Shown: positions 1 through 14,103 of the stretch, in pieces
Layout: every line of letters starts with the position of its first letter
How positions within the stretch are numbered: position 1 is the stretch's first letter
Source of the DNA: Styela clava
Lineage: Eukaryota; Chordata; Ascidiacea; Stolidobranchia; Styelidae
Assembly (NCBI RefSeq): GCF_964204865.1
Contig: NC_135263.1
Span: 11,515,426-11,579,425, forward strand
DNA length: 64,000 nt
Reading direction: 5' to 3'
Translations under genes and position numbers: made by a program
The notes under the pieces: generated by a model
The model's database searches: none
What the model saw: the letters and a program-made list of their open reading frames with translations, nothing else
Told to the model about the DNA's origin: nothing

Positions 1-310
1 GATTTTTTACTGTACATCGAATAGGATTTACATATTTATCCCAGGGAAAACAGTACTCCCGAAGTATGTGAAGTTCACATTGTGAACCAAGATGGCTTAC
101 ACTGGAATATAGTATGTGTACCACGTTAGGGTCAGGCCATAATTTTATTCCAATTTTCTTCATTTTAGTTCTATTACGAGTTCGGGGACTAGCTAAGTGG
201 CTCCCGTTAGTCCCGTAGTATTTGTACCCAAAATTATGGCCTAACCCTACCCTGGTACACACCGAGGTCCGCCATCTTGATTCACATACTTCAGGTGTAC
301 CGGGAAAACG
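1..310. repeat. Inverted-repeat element (MITE-like) next to a SINE-type tail
   Basis: Bases 63-150 and the reverse complement of about 230-295 share two blocks, GAAGTATGTGAA...CAAGATGGC and TAGGGT(C/T)AGGCCATAATTTT, so the stretch is a foldback. The same arm recurs near 59930-60020. Bases 26-48, read on the minus strand, carry the tail GGGATAAATATGTAAATCC seen near 9330 and 18590. There is no coding sequence here. It is an intron or upstream part of VPS15. Confidence 0.6.
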
Positions 311-491
311 GCCCAATCATATGGCAAATCATTCTGATCAATCTGAATGTTCTGATTATTTCATTATATGAGAAAAATAACAATTTATTACAAATCCCAA
401 GAAATTTGTATTTCAAATGTTGTCAAAGTAAAGCATAAAGTCGCATTATCCATTTACACTAAGCACAATTTGATGAGTACCTGTTTTACAG

Positions 492-3400
492 AACACTGTT
501 GGTTTCATATCTGCAAGTTCTAAATCAATGAATATTGTTGATCTACATTGTCATGTACTGCCAAAACTTGATGCATATTTAACAGATCCCATTATCCAGG
601 TACCTGATATTTTTTACTTTCTTTTACATCAACCATCCAGTTTGATTCACTTCAAGTTGTGTTTATATGATATTCAAGGCATTCAAAATATGTTCAAATT
701 GTAGAATTTAGGATATTCCATATTACTCTTTTTGTGTGCCAAAATGGCCTACTTTTAATTCCCGAAATCTGTAGAATTAGAAAACCAATCAATTCTAACT
801 TTCCCAAATTTCCAAATTAAAATCAAGATATGAATACACACTAGCTTCTGTGCATTCTTTTTTAAACATAACCCAATTTAGAATGTATTCAATGTTCCAT
901 GTTCAAAAATGTTACTTTTATAAAAATGTATTGAATAGTAAACTATTTGGTTTTGGCTTTCCCTACAGTAGGGAACTTACTCCAGGCTTCTTTTTTGATT
1001 TTGCATTTTCAAGCTGAATTAGAACCTACAAAGGAACCTCACTTACAGCATTCCCTAAAATTACTTTCAGCCTGACAGTGAATCTAGTTTATTATCAGTT
1101 CTTAAACCTGGTGTTCAAAGACAGTTGTATGAACTTGTACTTTCATCCTCTCACATCGGAACATTTCTAAATCACCTGCAAGCTAGAAAAATGCAAAGGT
1201 ATATTAACTTAACTATAACTAGAAGAATATGGTGCTTTTTTACGATCATTTTTTAGACATGCGACTCTAATTTTACTTCCTGGCCACAGGAACACCTCAG
1301 ATGACAGTTGGTAGAAGATTTAAATTCTCAATTGCCTCGTTCATACAATTCACTTTGGTAGTTCTTACACCATAGATATTTGTATTTGAGACCTCATTTA
1401 TTATATGTCAGTGTCACCCATATATATTATTGTAAATCTTCACTGAAAGTGTTTTATCACTGTTATACCTAAGCTCACATTAACATACCATCCCAGTTTG
1501 ATTCAGCATCCAATTTGTGTTTAAGGCCTTAACTACAAAATTATTTTTATAAATTGTGTTTTTCATGCTTCAGACATTCATATCGTAAAGGTGAAGAAGT
1601 AATCTATGATGATGTACCAGAAGGTATTGTTTCACAAACATTCCATAAACTAAAATCTCACGTAAGTTGAATCACTTTAAAGATTAATTCAAAGATTTTT
1701 GGTGATTCTAATTTAGCTACTGACTTTTCCACTGGGGGGAAGTTTAGAAATTATTCGGAATATACTTCACGATTCATAAAACTTTTCATCATACTTATCA
1801 AGCAGTTTGATTTTGTCAGTTTCATCATGATATTAGACAGCCAGTAGTGTATTTTTTCACATGCACATGGTACAAACATAATTAAGAAAGATGAAAAAAA
1901 TGCATTTCATTGTGAAGGGAAACTCGATAAACCAATGATGGTTATCGAACAGCATCACCTATGAGGAAGTTAGTCTAACATTAAATCATACTTAGGAGAG
2001 AGTCGAAATAGAATACCAACAAAAGCCAGACTTTGAGATACATTTAAACGACCTGATATTCCGGTGTCACTCTTGTTGATGGAAGAAAAAGACTCCAAAC
2101 ATGACAGGCGCAGTAACCATGGCAACCGCAGTTCATAGAGTAACAAACTAAAGGGTGGTTATTCCATGGCTGCAGTTACAAATTATGATTTAACCTACTT
2201 ATAATGACGATTGGGGAACTAAATGAGAATAACTGGCAGTCTGATAAGCAGAGTGTACAAAGTATCCACAAAGCTAGGGATTGGATTTTTTAAACAAAAT
2301 TTGTTTGATAACTACATGGATACCTATGATAGTCAAAAGGACCTGGCGGCACGATCAGTATGTGTAACATTTTTCAGCATTGTTTTTATTTCAATGTATT
2401 TCAGGGTTTAGAACATGAAGATGAAGAAAAATTGTTGAATTTGTGTGAATTTTTACAAAGACAAAGTCGACATCGAGCAACGCTAGCTGGTATTAATACA
2501 ATCGATTCCAATAGTTTTCATTCCAAGATGACACAGATGGGTCAACTAGATGTTGCATTACTAGGTTTGTTCCAAGTTGTATTAATTAAGCGTAGCGTTT
2601 TATTATAGTCATAGGTGTTGATACTCTTGTTAGAAATATCTATAAAATTTAGACTGTTGGTTGTAATGTTACTCAAATATGTATGCAAACTTTTGCTTCA
2701 GATTTTTTTTTTCCTGGTGAATCTTATTTATATTTCAAGAATGTATTCATTAGATGTTTTCTTCTAGTATTTTTTTATCCGAGTTTTTAGTACTCATATT
2801 CTAATCATGAGAACAATCTCCTAACTTCAATCCCTAACTCGTTAATATATTGCGTGAGACAAACTATTGTCTTTGGTCGTTGTCTGACTTTCAGACTTTC
2901 AACGGCTTTGACTTTTAATTGAAGTGAAATTTTCCAACAGAAACTAAAAACGTTAACTATGCGCATACTTTGCACTTAGAGTAGGCTTGCACAGTCCAAA
3001 GTTTTTGTGGTTAAAATTTGGGTTTTGATTAGTCAATTACTCGGAGATTGAGTAATTTTTTTCAAATGACTTATAGTCCAACTCGGCCAATTTTAAACCC
3101 AGCTTACATAACTAGGGCCAGAGTTTTAGGCTTTTAAACTACCATGACTAGGCCACCACCACAATAACTACTCAATCTCCATTTTTCTTACTCAGGGGAG
3201 GTTACAAGAAGGCATGCTGAATTAGTGAAACCAGCTGATGAAATCAGTGCAAAACAAAGTAAGAAAACACCTGTGAGAAAGAAACCTGCTCAAGATGAAA
3301 CCTTCCAGGTAGGTTAGGGTTTTTATTTACACAAGGTATTTTCAAAATGAAAAAACTTGAATATTCCAATTGGATTCAATATTCGAATATATTCAAAACT

Positions 3401-6400
3401 GGTTATAATCAAAATTCTACACTTTGATTTATAGAAAAACTTGATCATTCATTCGAAAACTTGACCCCATATCATCAAACCAAAAACCAGCTCATTTAAG
3501 TTCTTATTGTCGTAGAAAGTACTGTAGTGATATAAAAAAAACGATGTTTGCCCTGTCTCTAAATGCTGGTTTGTGTATCCCATTAGTTGACTGTCAAATA
3601 CTTGTAATTTAAAGATTTATTCTTCATCATTCTTGGCTGATAATGATGAAAATTGCGTAATTAATTTTGAATTCAGAGGCTACTTCATTCTGTATAAAAT
3701 ATTTATTTTTATTTTGTTCCTTCCCCGATCCAAACTCGATAAAAATTCATGCGTTTAATATGAACAACAGAGTGGAATGAATGAAGAATGGAAGAGTATG
3801 TTTGGTGAAAACGCTCGTCCTGCAACAGAAAATACAGGAAAGAAGAAAGCAGAGCTAAAAAAACAAAATTTAGCAGATGCTCCCATTTCTATGTCACAGG
3901 TTTGATTTATCATTACCAAGTCAAGACAGCACTAACTAAGCACTAAGTCAGCACTAACCTATGAAAACTTAGCAATAGTACTCGCATTCATAGATGTCAA
4001 AAAAGTAATAGATTATTCAAATACTTGGAATTATAGTTATTTGTTATGGTAGATTTTTCATTTTGGGAATAATTCATGTTAATTTCATTGAAAAGTTTGT
4101 CATTTAATCGGGACTAAAGTCTTTCATGATACTCTATATATGTAAAAATAGAGATCAGTTGAAACAAATGATATCTCAACTTTTCTGCTTTACTAACTTT
4201 TATTTATAACTGTTAAATTTTGTTTGTCTGAGGAAGTCTGACTTTGGTCAGGCAGCTAACTTACAGAAATATATTTTTGATAGTGTGACTTTTGAATATC
4301 TTAGAATCATAATCATTAATGGATTATTTTTAGTTGGAAGGTGTTCCAGTACCGGCTATAAAACAGGCAAAAGTGAAGCCACCAAATATTCAGCTAAAAT
4401 ATACAAGTTGCAAACTGAATCTCAGAAAGTTAGTTCATCATAAAAGAAATATGTACCTGGAAGATGTGAAACAAAGGTAGATTGGTTTGAAATTAAAATT
4501 GTTCAATTTTTCTACCGCCATGCATACATTTTAGAATTTCTTATTCACTATCCACATACAAACTGTAATGTAACTGTGTTCTTGCTTGTTGGCTTGTTGA
4601 ATGTACATTTCGACCAGGGATGTGTAAAATAAATCGAATATTAAAATTATTTCGGAATTTTTCATGCTTTATATAGTAACTTATTGATTGGAATAAATGA
4701 AAACATTTTATTTTAAAATTGAAAATTTTGAGTAAATAAACTATCAAGGGCACACAAAAAATATTTTTTATGAAACCGTAAAGAATGCTGAAAGTTGAAT
4801 AGAAGTTGTATTTTTCGATATATGCTAAATACAAATCCCTATGAAATTACCTAATTTCAACCGTTTCAACCGTTTTTCTAAACTTTCAGTGTCATCCAAG
4901 CATCAGTACACTTTTTTGCCGATTCAATTTTTACCACTTATCCTATTTTCTTCATTGATTTATCAAGGGAATTGGAAGAGAGCATTTCCAACAGTAGCAT
5001 CATACCTGAAGTATGGAGACCTCGTGGTCAGTTGATTGCACATATGGTTGAGCACCATGGACCAATTCACCGTATTGCGGTCAGTCCTTCCAATGACCAT
5101 TTTGCCACTGTATCTTCCGACAAAACATTGAAATTATGGGATTGTGAAAAACTTGCTGGGAAAGCTGTCATAAACCAATCTAAAGCGACATATGGAAGGC
5201 TAGGTAAGTTTCAATAGGGTTTCCCATTTGCTATTTAAATATCACCTCCAATTTGTATAAAATTATGATTAATATATTTACTGTATTTACCGGCTAATAA
5301 GTCTAACTGGCAAATAAGAGATGTATATTTTTAGCACTCAAAAAGAGGGTTTTTCCATATAGCCGTCCAATAAGACGGGGTAGAAAACTTGCTTCTCTGT
5401 TGGTCGGCTAAACACTATGGCTAAAAATTTTATATGGTTAGAAAGAAGTACTTGGAACCAGCTCCTGCTTATTTGGTAGAATCATACTCCCAGAATTAAC
5501 TATTCTCAAAAATAAAGGCGGTAATCATTTTGAATAACATATAATTTTATATGGTTAGAACCAGATCATGTTCGTTTGGTAGAATCGTACTTACAGAATT
5601 AACAGAATTAATATTTCTTCAACAATGAAGCGGTAGGCTTTCGTGTCCACATATCTGGAACTGGTTAGTTCATGGTTTCCCAAACATTTCAAACTCGCAA
5701 CACCTTCACTTCTGTAATATAAATTACGTTGTTTTAGAAAGAAATTTTACTTTAACAACATTGAACTTCGCAGAGAAAAAGATGATAAAAGATTTGAATC
5801 TAGCGAATCGAACTTCTCTTTCAGCGTTAAGTGAAACCGATTTAATCCTTTTCATATAAATTCTAAACGCGGACAGACGAGAAGGAATTTTTAAGAAATG
5901 GGTAGTGCTCTCGGAATATTGTGTGATTGCTGGTGTGTCGCGTAAGTTCGAAACCAGTTAATTCTATTCACATGGTAAAATTACGCACTGGTTTGGGTGT
6001 TTCAAATCCATGTTCATATATGCACAATTTTATACTTTATTACATATTTTAGGTAAAAAACTATATCGCGTCACATTTTGCGGCGATGACAAAGTTGTCT
6101 GTTCAACGGAGAGTGGAGGAATTCATTGCATTGATATTGAAACATTGACGTCAAGGACAGCGGCAAACGCATCTGAGAATGTTTTTTCACCGAACATGAA
6201 TGACATGAGCAGAGTAATGGATATAACTGCTTTTTACAAATGTGAGGTTTTCTATATTATATTTGGAAATTGATAGTTTAATTGGATGAACTGGTAGATA
6301 CTAGGTTACAGCTACTCCAGGTAGTAATATTCAGCTGCAGTTCGACATCTTTTCTTGGAAACATTATGAAATCCTAAGTTTACATTCCCAGCCTCCCAAA

Positions 6401-9400
6401 TATAGTAGAACGTCTCTTATTATCATTTCTTATAAAGCTTTGTTTGTAGTGTAGATGTGAAAACACCTGCATTTTTTGGAACTATGTAACATTCCTGATT
6501 TAACATTGTAAAAATGTGAATATTTCAATATACTTGAATAATAAAAATTTCATGAAAGTCTTTCAGACTTAAACCGAGTGTTTATTATACACAGCACCCG
6601 TTATTGTTTGCATCACTGCCCATGGAAGTATAGATATCTGGGACATGAGGGAGAAAAGCTTGTCTTGCACCCTGCAGCATGATTTGCATGATGGTCTAAT
6701 GACATCATTGGTGGTCGATCCAAAGCAGCATTGGTTATGTGTGGCAACTGTCAGGTGAGTTATTACTGTATTGTTATAGAATATATATATTGAGAATGTT
6801 CACTAATTCGTTTTGGGACATGGGTTTATTGAGAATATTTATCTAGTAGTGGAAACTACGTAAGTGTGAAAACCATAGCAAGATATTGTCTTTGCGATGA
6901 TCTGTAAATAAAAGTGGTCATATTTTTTTGTCAGCCATATTTTGCGCAATTAGAACTTTTTCTAGAAAGTGGCAGTTGGAAAAGTTGTGTTCTAGTAGCG
7001 ATGTACACTGTTGAGTATTGATTACACATAAAATATTTCATACTTGTTAATAATATTTTGCTCTGACTATATCTTTACAGTGGAAAGCACATTTGCTGGG
7101 ACTTGAGATTTTGTTTGCCAATTACCCATGTTACTCACCCATCAGCAGCTGGTGTACGAAGAATGGCAATTCACCCTTCCCAGCCATCCTGTGTGATATC
7201 TGCTGTTACAGGAAATAATGAAGTTACTTTGTGGGATCTTGAAACTTCCTCACGAAACATGACATTGTGGGCAAGTACGGCACCTGCCATGTCATTGCGG
7301 CAGGTATGTTATAAATAGGTAATCTGTCTGAAAAGAGCAAAAATTGTAAAATGGAAAAAGGTGACTTGGCCAATTAGGTAAAATAACTTTTCACAGCCAC
7401 AAAAAAATCTTAACTTAAAGAATTACAGTTATTTACGGAAGAGTTCGGTAAACCCCAATAGTTAAATTTTTCTTTCGACCAATCTAAGTCTAATTTTCAG
7501 TAATTACCAACGCTTTCTTGGAATATACCGTATACTAAATTCCCATTGGTTAAATTTTGTCATCTTCTATTGCAATTGTCATTAGTGCTAGACATCCAAA
7601 GTTATTTTGATTTTCCAACTACTGAGTATTTCACTTCATTCACTTCAAGTATTTAAAATTATTTAACACTTTCTGACATCAATCATATTAAAATTATTTC
7701 AGAAAAGCCAGGATTCTGTTAATGGATTACTTGTTACGCAACATGAAAATGATGTTAATATATATACTGCAGGAACAGATTCTGTTATAAGGTGAACATT
7801 GATTTTTCATGCATTATTTCTCGATTCTTGATTAAAATATTAATAATAATTACCGTAATAAATATGATTTCTGCTGTTCATGACTATTTCATTATTATGA
7901 TCCGTAAACTTTAAGACGTGTACAAGGCTACATAAATATGATTGTCAATTGCAATTTTTTTTGAATGGGAGAAACAAATAAGAGTACTTGAAGGGTATTA
8001 TAGCATTTGTATGTGGTTACTTAACTTGATCCAATGCAGATATAGAAAGCCACATTACGTTTTCAGTGGCATGGTAGTAAATTCTTACATGACCGACACT
8101 CACGTGATCAACATTTTTTTCAATGCAATTTTGCGGCATTTGCACTAAGACATAATCTCGTACGCTTTTTTCAACACCATTTTGCTCTATTCTTGAATGA
8201 TCTACTGAAAACCAGACATTTTCTGGCCTAATCCTTCCACTAAATGAAACAAACGAGATAAATAAAAATGTGCGCTTATAAGATGCCTATATGTAGTGCT
8301 TCACAGCATTCTAAAATATATCTACACACAGTGTCGCTTGAGATTTCAACATCATTCATAGCTGCTAGCAATTCATGGAATCATGATTTAAGTATTTGTA
8401 CTCCTCTGTGTGAGGTCCCACCATCAAGTACAAATTGTAATAATGCCTTCTTTTTTGGAAATGTATTATTAAATTTCCTAATAGTGCTAATGTAGTTTTT
8501 ATTTCCCAATTTGTTTTTAGATTGTGGGACATGAACAAACCAGTAAATTCCAAAATATTGTCTGAACCTTCTCATCAGTCAACAACATCTGTTAGTTATG
8601 ATTTGAGAAGAGTTGAAGGAACAGATGTCATTCAGGTTCGCTATTATTGCTAATATTATACTGATTATCGTTATTAACCGGAGTAATACAGCACTTTAGT
8701 TATGGTTTGATTGAATGCAAGGCATATCACAATTATTTTAAAGTCCATTTTATTATTTATGCAAAAACATCAAGTTATTTTTCAATTATGGTTAAAGTCA
8801 AGTCGTCTCAAGTAAAATAGATTTCTTTAAAGTAAAATATGACACTTTTGAGGTATAATTCAGAAATATTCATCATGTGGTCTGTAGCAGAGTCTGTAGT
8901 CGAGTCAATCTCTGTGTTATCATCAGCAGTTAGCTGAGTATGAGTTAGTTCGTTTAAAAAGCTCAATGCTTTAATAAATGACGTCTCAAATCGATTCATC
9001 AACTAGACCCTCCCCATCATTCTCAGTAGTTTTGCCGGTGTGGCGCATCTTGCAAAGCATTAGGAATACGCTCGCCACCGCACCTCTGGTTACTCTGTGT
9101 GAGTTCACTGGTTCGATTACCATGCGGGGTGAATTATGTGCAGGAGGATTGCTGAACTCTGTAGAGTGGTTCATGTAGCCACTGGTCAGTTACAGCTTCT
9201 TCCGCCAAGTCCATGCAGAAAACAAATAACTGGCTAACTAATCCCATACCCGACATCGCGGCATGGATGGGTAACCGGATAAGATGCGTGGTTCACCATA
9301 TAATATATCATCTTCTTCTCCTCCGGGATAAATATTAAATCCTATTCTATCCTAGTAGATTTATTTTTGCATAAGAATATTTTTTAGATATCCTTTGTTT

Positions 9401-9593
9401 TTAGGAACATGTAACCAAAGCAAAAAGCGCTGGAGGTTCTACGGCATCAGCAGCAGAATCTGGACCTGAGCTTCGCAGTAATGGCGTTGAAACTTGTCAT
9501 CGTGACGTGATTACAGACATGGCAATGTTCAGAGTGAATCAAACAATGCTTGTGTCTGCATCTCGTGATGGTGTTGTAAAGATATGGAAGTGA
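492..9593 (+). CDS. PIK3R4: VPS15 / PI3-kinase regulatory subunit 4, C-terminal part (5' end outside window)
   Basis: Regulatory pseudokinase subunit of the class III PI3-kinase (VPS34-beclin) complexes, which make PI3P on endosomes and autophagosomes. Exons: 492-599, 1071-1198, 1574-1661, 2405-2564, 3196-3308, 3771-3899, 4334-4476, 4968-5203, 6053-6241, 6595-6754, 7081-7303, 7703-7791, 8521-8635, 9405-9593. They join in one frame to 689 codons plus TGA. Family matches: NEEWKSMFG (exon 6), PEVWRPRGQLIAH entering the WD40 propeller (exon 8), GNNEVTLWDLET and FTLWAS-like TLWAST (exon 11), and the C-terminal end SASRDGVVKIWK. The first exon reads NTVGFISASSK, as in the end of the family's HEAT region, so the kinase domain and most HEAT repeats lie left of the window. 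All introns are GT-AG. Identity is very secure; single exon edges slightly less so. Confidence 0.95.
5281..5420. repeat. Possible short MITE in VPS15 intron 8
   Basis: The stretch has short inverted words, such as CCGGCTAATAAGTC near its left side and GGTCGGCTAAACA near its right, around CCGTCCAATAAGACGGG. This looks like a small foldback element, but I found no clear target-site duplication. Weak call. Confidence 0.25.
9035..9357 (+). repeat. Probable tRNA-derived SINE in the last VPS15 intron
   Basis: The left part has sequences like an RNA polymerase III box A (TGGCGCATCTTG, near 9040) and box B (GGTTCGATTACC, near 9111), about 70 bases apart. The body continues to the tail GGGATAAATATTAAATCC followed by CTATCC-like units. 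A diverged copy of body and tail lies on the opposite strand at about 15595-15795, and tails recur near 18590 and 30. Two copies plus box B make a SINE the best reading. Confidence 0.5.
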
Positions 9594-9657
9594 TTGCAAT
9601 GATTTCTTAACTTGGCATTTGAACTGTGGTGTTCTTTACATACATTATAGAACTGAG

Positions 9658-9663
9658 AATAAA
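9658..9663 (+). terminator. Poly(A) signal of the VPS15 gene
   Basis: AATAAA lies 65 bases after the VPS15 stop codon. This is the expected place for a cleavage signal, and nothing nearer competes. Confidence 0.7.
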
Positions 9664-10919
9664 GAGTTGAAAGAAGCCCATGTTCCTAAATGCTGTTTAA
9701 TAATCAGCAGTTATAATGACTGTAAGTTTTCACTTAAATAAGAAATCAGAAATTAATACCATGCGATACTAAATTATCCATAATAATATTCCCGTTGGTC
9801 AGCAATTTATTGCAGGTATGGGCTATTATCCAGCTTAATTTTGGCTATGTTGTGTTTGTATATTGACATTATGTTGTTGCGATTTTCATGATTCTCTGAA
9901 TTAGTGCAATATTATTATTTTAATCCAAAACGTTGATTTAGTGTACTTTTTCTCGAGAATACATTATTGTACCTTATGCCAGTTATTGTATACCACTATT
10001 CTGTAGCGTTTGTAGATTAGGCTTGCATGAGCCGAGCGCAAATACTTGGAAACGCTCTTGAGCGTTGGGTACGAAGCGAACCAGCCTTGATATCTATTCG
10101 TAGCATCGAACTAATTGGGAATAACAGTTATTCAAATCGGTAGGTGACTCTGTTAATTTTGAAAGTTGTGTATTAATAAAGCGTGAATTTAAACTATGCT
10201 AAATAGTAGGCAATTAAATTTCAGTTACATAGTTTGTAATGGCTCCTTCGTTTCCTCACAAAAATAGATTAAAAGAGTATTAACATTTGTCAAGCGGAAA
10301 ACAGATTATAAATCGACATATGTGTTTGTCCATACTCTTTGAAGTGGCGAACATATTTGTAAGACGCTTATATTTGGTGGAGAACCATGATTTTTGGCTA
10401 TTATTCATAATTTATTGCCATTGATGAGTTCTTTATGGTGGTATTCTGGGGGCTTAATTGATGGATCTACTTTCAGCCCCTAAATCAGTCCTTGAGTTGG
10501 CAAACTGCAAGTGTAAGAAAATTAGGCGTCAAAATAATTTAGCATGTCTGCCAAAAACAACCTAAGTTGCGGAGTAAACTTCTAATGGGAAAAGTCCAAG
10601 TTCCAGAATGAGGATTTCGGAAGCAATTCAGAGGAAAGTGAACAACGGTAGATATTGAAGTTAATTTGATACTATTTATTAGTTTTTTCCAGACATCTGT
10701 TGGAATTGAAAATCCAACTTCTATAAATAATATTGCCTAATAATATTACCACATAAACTGAAAAACGACTAATTGTAATATTTCTGTTCGCTATGTTATG
10801 TACATACTATATTCATTTGATTTTCCCGGTGAACTTCTCAGTGAGAAATATCCGATTTAGTTCTCAGATGCGCGTCACGGAACCCACTTTCTAGGCGTTT
10901 TTCATGGCATCGTCTCATG
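9664..10919. other. Intergenic spacer, VPS15 to hAT element
   Basis: AT-rich, with stops in all frames. I see no exon, RNA gene or clear repeat in this 1.26-kb stretch. Confidence 0.5.
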
Positions 10920-10927
10920 GCCTAGGT

Positions 10928-11644
10928 CAGGGTGGTCCAAACACAGGGCGCATGTGGCCAGCCGCTACATATCCGTGTGTCCCGCGTTAGTTGGGGCAAC
11001 TAGCGAAGTTGAATATTGTGCTTGGCTAGTTTAAATTGTTAAGAACAGGCTTTCTATTTTTGATCGGAAATATATGCTGACAAAATAGGCTTTATAGAAA
11101 GCTAAAAATCGAATTAGGAATCTCTTTGCCTAGGTTAGATATGTCTGATAATTAAATATTAATGTAATGGCCGAACAATATAATTTCCCCTGGGTGTTTT
11201 TTTGCAACCAGCCTAAACAGTATTACAAGAAAAGCGCCTATATGTCAAAAAATTTAGTAATTACCCCCCTTATCGCAAAATTTGATAAAATTCGACAATC
11301 AATCAATCTGCAGTTATTTGTAAGTTTGCAGTTTGTTGTAACAAGACTTGAAAAGTAAGCTGACCAACAGTGTTGTGATTTGTGACTGGATATAAAATAC
11401 AACATTGCTTGCTTAATATGCCTGCAAGTTGTGTCGGTGACAATCTCAAACGGCATTGTCACTTTTTCCGATATATATAGTAAGATTTTTGCACATTTTA
11501 TTGAGTTTTTTGCATGTTTTAGATTGGTAAATAAATAAGTCATCAATGTGCTTACACAACAAAAGTTTGTTTTCTATTGCACTGTTTACCTATTATTGGC
11601 ACTAATGATGTGGCCCGCGAGGTCGACAACCTTGAACCATTCTG
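10928..11644. mobile_element. hAT-type non-autonomous transposon, 717 bp
   Basis: The left end is CAGGGTGGTCCAA. The right end, read inward, is CAGAATGGTTCAA (10 of 13 matching). Flanking 8-mers GCCTAGGT (10920-10927) and GCATAGGT (11645-11652) differ at one base, as expected of an aged hAT target-site duplication. Subterminal GTGGCC and GTGGCCCGCG words sit inside each end. The short open frames within show no transposase features, so this is a non-autonomous, decayed copy. Confidence 0.75.
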
Positions 11645-11854
11645 GCATAGGTAATTGCATCAAATTGGAACATATATTCCTTTCTACTGCTGCAACAACC
11701 TTACAACAGCAGCGCAGGCTGTCATGATAAATTTAGAGTCTATTGTTGAAATTTGGTCACAAGGATCGGACAGCGTAAAGCGTTGTAAATGCACACGTTT
11801 GAACTGCAATTTAAATCATTAGTTTTTTTGTAAACCTTAGTAAATCGTGAGGGT

Positions 11855-11870
11855 GGCTCTGAAAAGAGCC
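11855..11870 (-). terminator. Histone 3' stem-loop of H4
   Basis: On the minus strand the sequence is GGCTCTTTTCAGAGCC, a 6-bp stem with a 4-base loop. It starts 25 bases after the H4 stop codon. It matches the metazoan consensus bound by SLBP for end formation of non-polyadenylated histone mRNA. Confidence 0.95.
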
Positions 11871-11895
11871 GTTTGATTTGTGGATAAGATTCCGC

Positions 11896-12249
<354 letters not shown>

Positions 12250-12266
12250 TTAGTCGAAGCGTCAAG

Positions 12267-12273
12267 ATTTATA
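12267..12273 (-). promoter_or_regulatory. TATA box of H4
   Basis: TATAAAT on the minus strand, 60-66 bases upstream of the H4 ATG. A CCAAT word lies further upstream at 12358-12362. The positions suit a histone promoter. Confidence 0.7.
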
Positions 12274-12282
12274 ACACTGATG

Positions 12283-14103
12283 TTTCAGACGTCGTCGAAA
12301 TAAAAGTGCGGCTTCGACTTCGATAAACTTGGCGCGTCCTGTATGGTACAAAATGGACCAATAGCAATGTAGCTACGAAAAAGTGGCGTAGTTGTCAACA
12401 TCGGGGTTGGCAAGTAAAACAGATGTTATTTTCAAATCCTAACAATTTACTGTAACATTTGCAAAACACGCATTTGTGACTCACTACTTCTGTAAATGAG
12501 CCCCTAAAGCTCGCTCAGTACTCAATTTAATAGAGTAAATACAAGAAACAAAATATCCCGTAGTGAGCTCATATTTTGTTGGGCGATTAAATTTAGCGAT
12601 CTTTGACATAACTAGCATTTATCGGTTCAGGCACATATTATCGAGTCTAAATTTATCTGTAAGAAAATAGGCGTGAGCGCAAATATTTTACTTTATGCAA
12701 AATTCTTGGCTTGGCTATTACCAAACTTTTTGGTTAAAATGTCTAGCTTACGGTATGGAATGTGATAGAACACCAATATCATTTTCACTACCTTGTTTTT
12801 TAGATACAACATAAACACGTCGTGCATGTCTGATTCACGCCGACCATCAGTACCACATTAGGCCAGGAAATAGATGAGCAAGTCGAACATTGATAGAGAA
12901 GTGTGTAAACTAATGACACACTTATAAGTTTGTCAAAGGCATCTAACAAGCTTAAGGGGATCCACACATCGGAATACTCTCAAAAATGCATCGGTAAAAA
13001 CGTTCGTTTATTAATTGCTGCGAAACGACAGCGACCATTTTCCGACTCTTGAGAAGAATAACGCAAATACGCAGTTGTGAAGCCAAAAATTTTATCACCA
13101 GCTAATAACACACCACGCAGATAGACGTACTTAATATCCATTTTAGGGACAATCAACCAACCTATTAACAGTGCAAGATTTTCTCTGATAGCAAAATCGT
13201 TGGTGCCTATAGCTATCTAAAACATCACGCCACCTAAAAAACGATTGTGAGTTCGTACACTGTTGGCTACGACCAAGTGATACCACGTAAATTCACCATA
13301 ACTGCACACGTCTCAAAATTGAGCTTAGGAGGTTAGCTTTTAATAACCAGTGAAATTCACGCGGTAGAAAGAAGAAGGTAGCTGCGCATTTTCACACCTG
13401 GTCAACACGGCCGGGCGCTTTTGTTTGAAAGTGGAATCAGAGTGTTTGTAAAATGAAACATGGTAATATATTATACAATAATTTTGCCCCTCATCCAATA
13501 TTTCGTATAGCTTCATCTCCCTTGTCTGCATCACAGAGTTTATAATTTACTCAAATACCATAATGTAATACAAAATTGAATTACAAAAGAACTTGCAAGC
13601 AACTTACTTGTCAACTTAGAAATTTTTGATTCAAGAAAACGAAAAAAAATGGCGATTTGGAATTTTAAAATAATGCGGAAGTGCCTCGCAGTTTTCACAA
13701 AAAAAGGCGCTAACAGTGAAGACTTATTTATTGTAAAAGTCATCAAATGCACATCTAAAGCAGTTCAAATAAATGAATAATGAAAATAAACAATGAAAAA
13801 AGTTGTGATACAGAAACTCATTGGTATACAAACTTTGTGCATGAAACGAGAATATTAGTCTAGTCATCCAATCCCGCTTTAAAATGAGAGCATTAATTTT
13901 GCATATACAGGATTCTACAGCTTTTGCTAGTGGCTGATGTTTTTAAATCCACACTTAATCCCTGAGAATGAGGCTTCTTACGTGGTATCATCGAATCCCT
14001 TTAGGATGTTTACAACAATTGGTATTTTTCGCCAGATTAATTTCCTGCTTGCTATGAGGGCACCGAACATATTATTCTCAAAAAGAGGCAATAAAAAACT
14101 TTT
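12283..14103. other. Intergenic spacer, H4 to THAP gene
   Basis: Apart from the H4 upstream region, I see no exon or clear repeat in this 1.8-kb stretch. Its short open frames (around 13340-13750) have no recognisable motif or splice context. Confidence 0.5.

Noticed and set aside
11167-11546. Frames of 63 and 102 codons, one on each strand
   Set aside because: They lie inside the decayed 717-bp hAT element and show no transposase motif.
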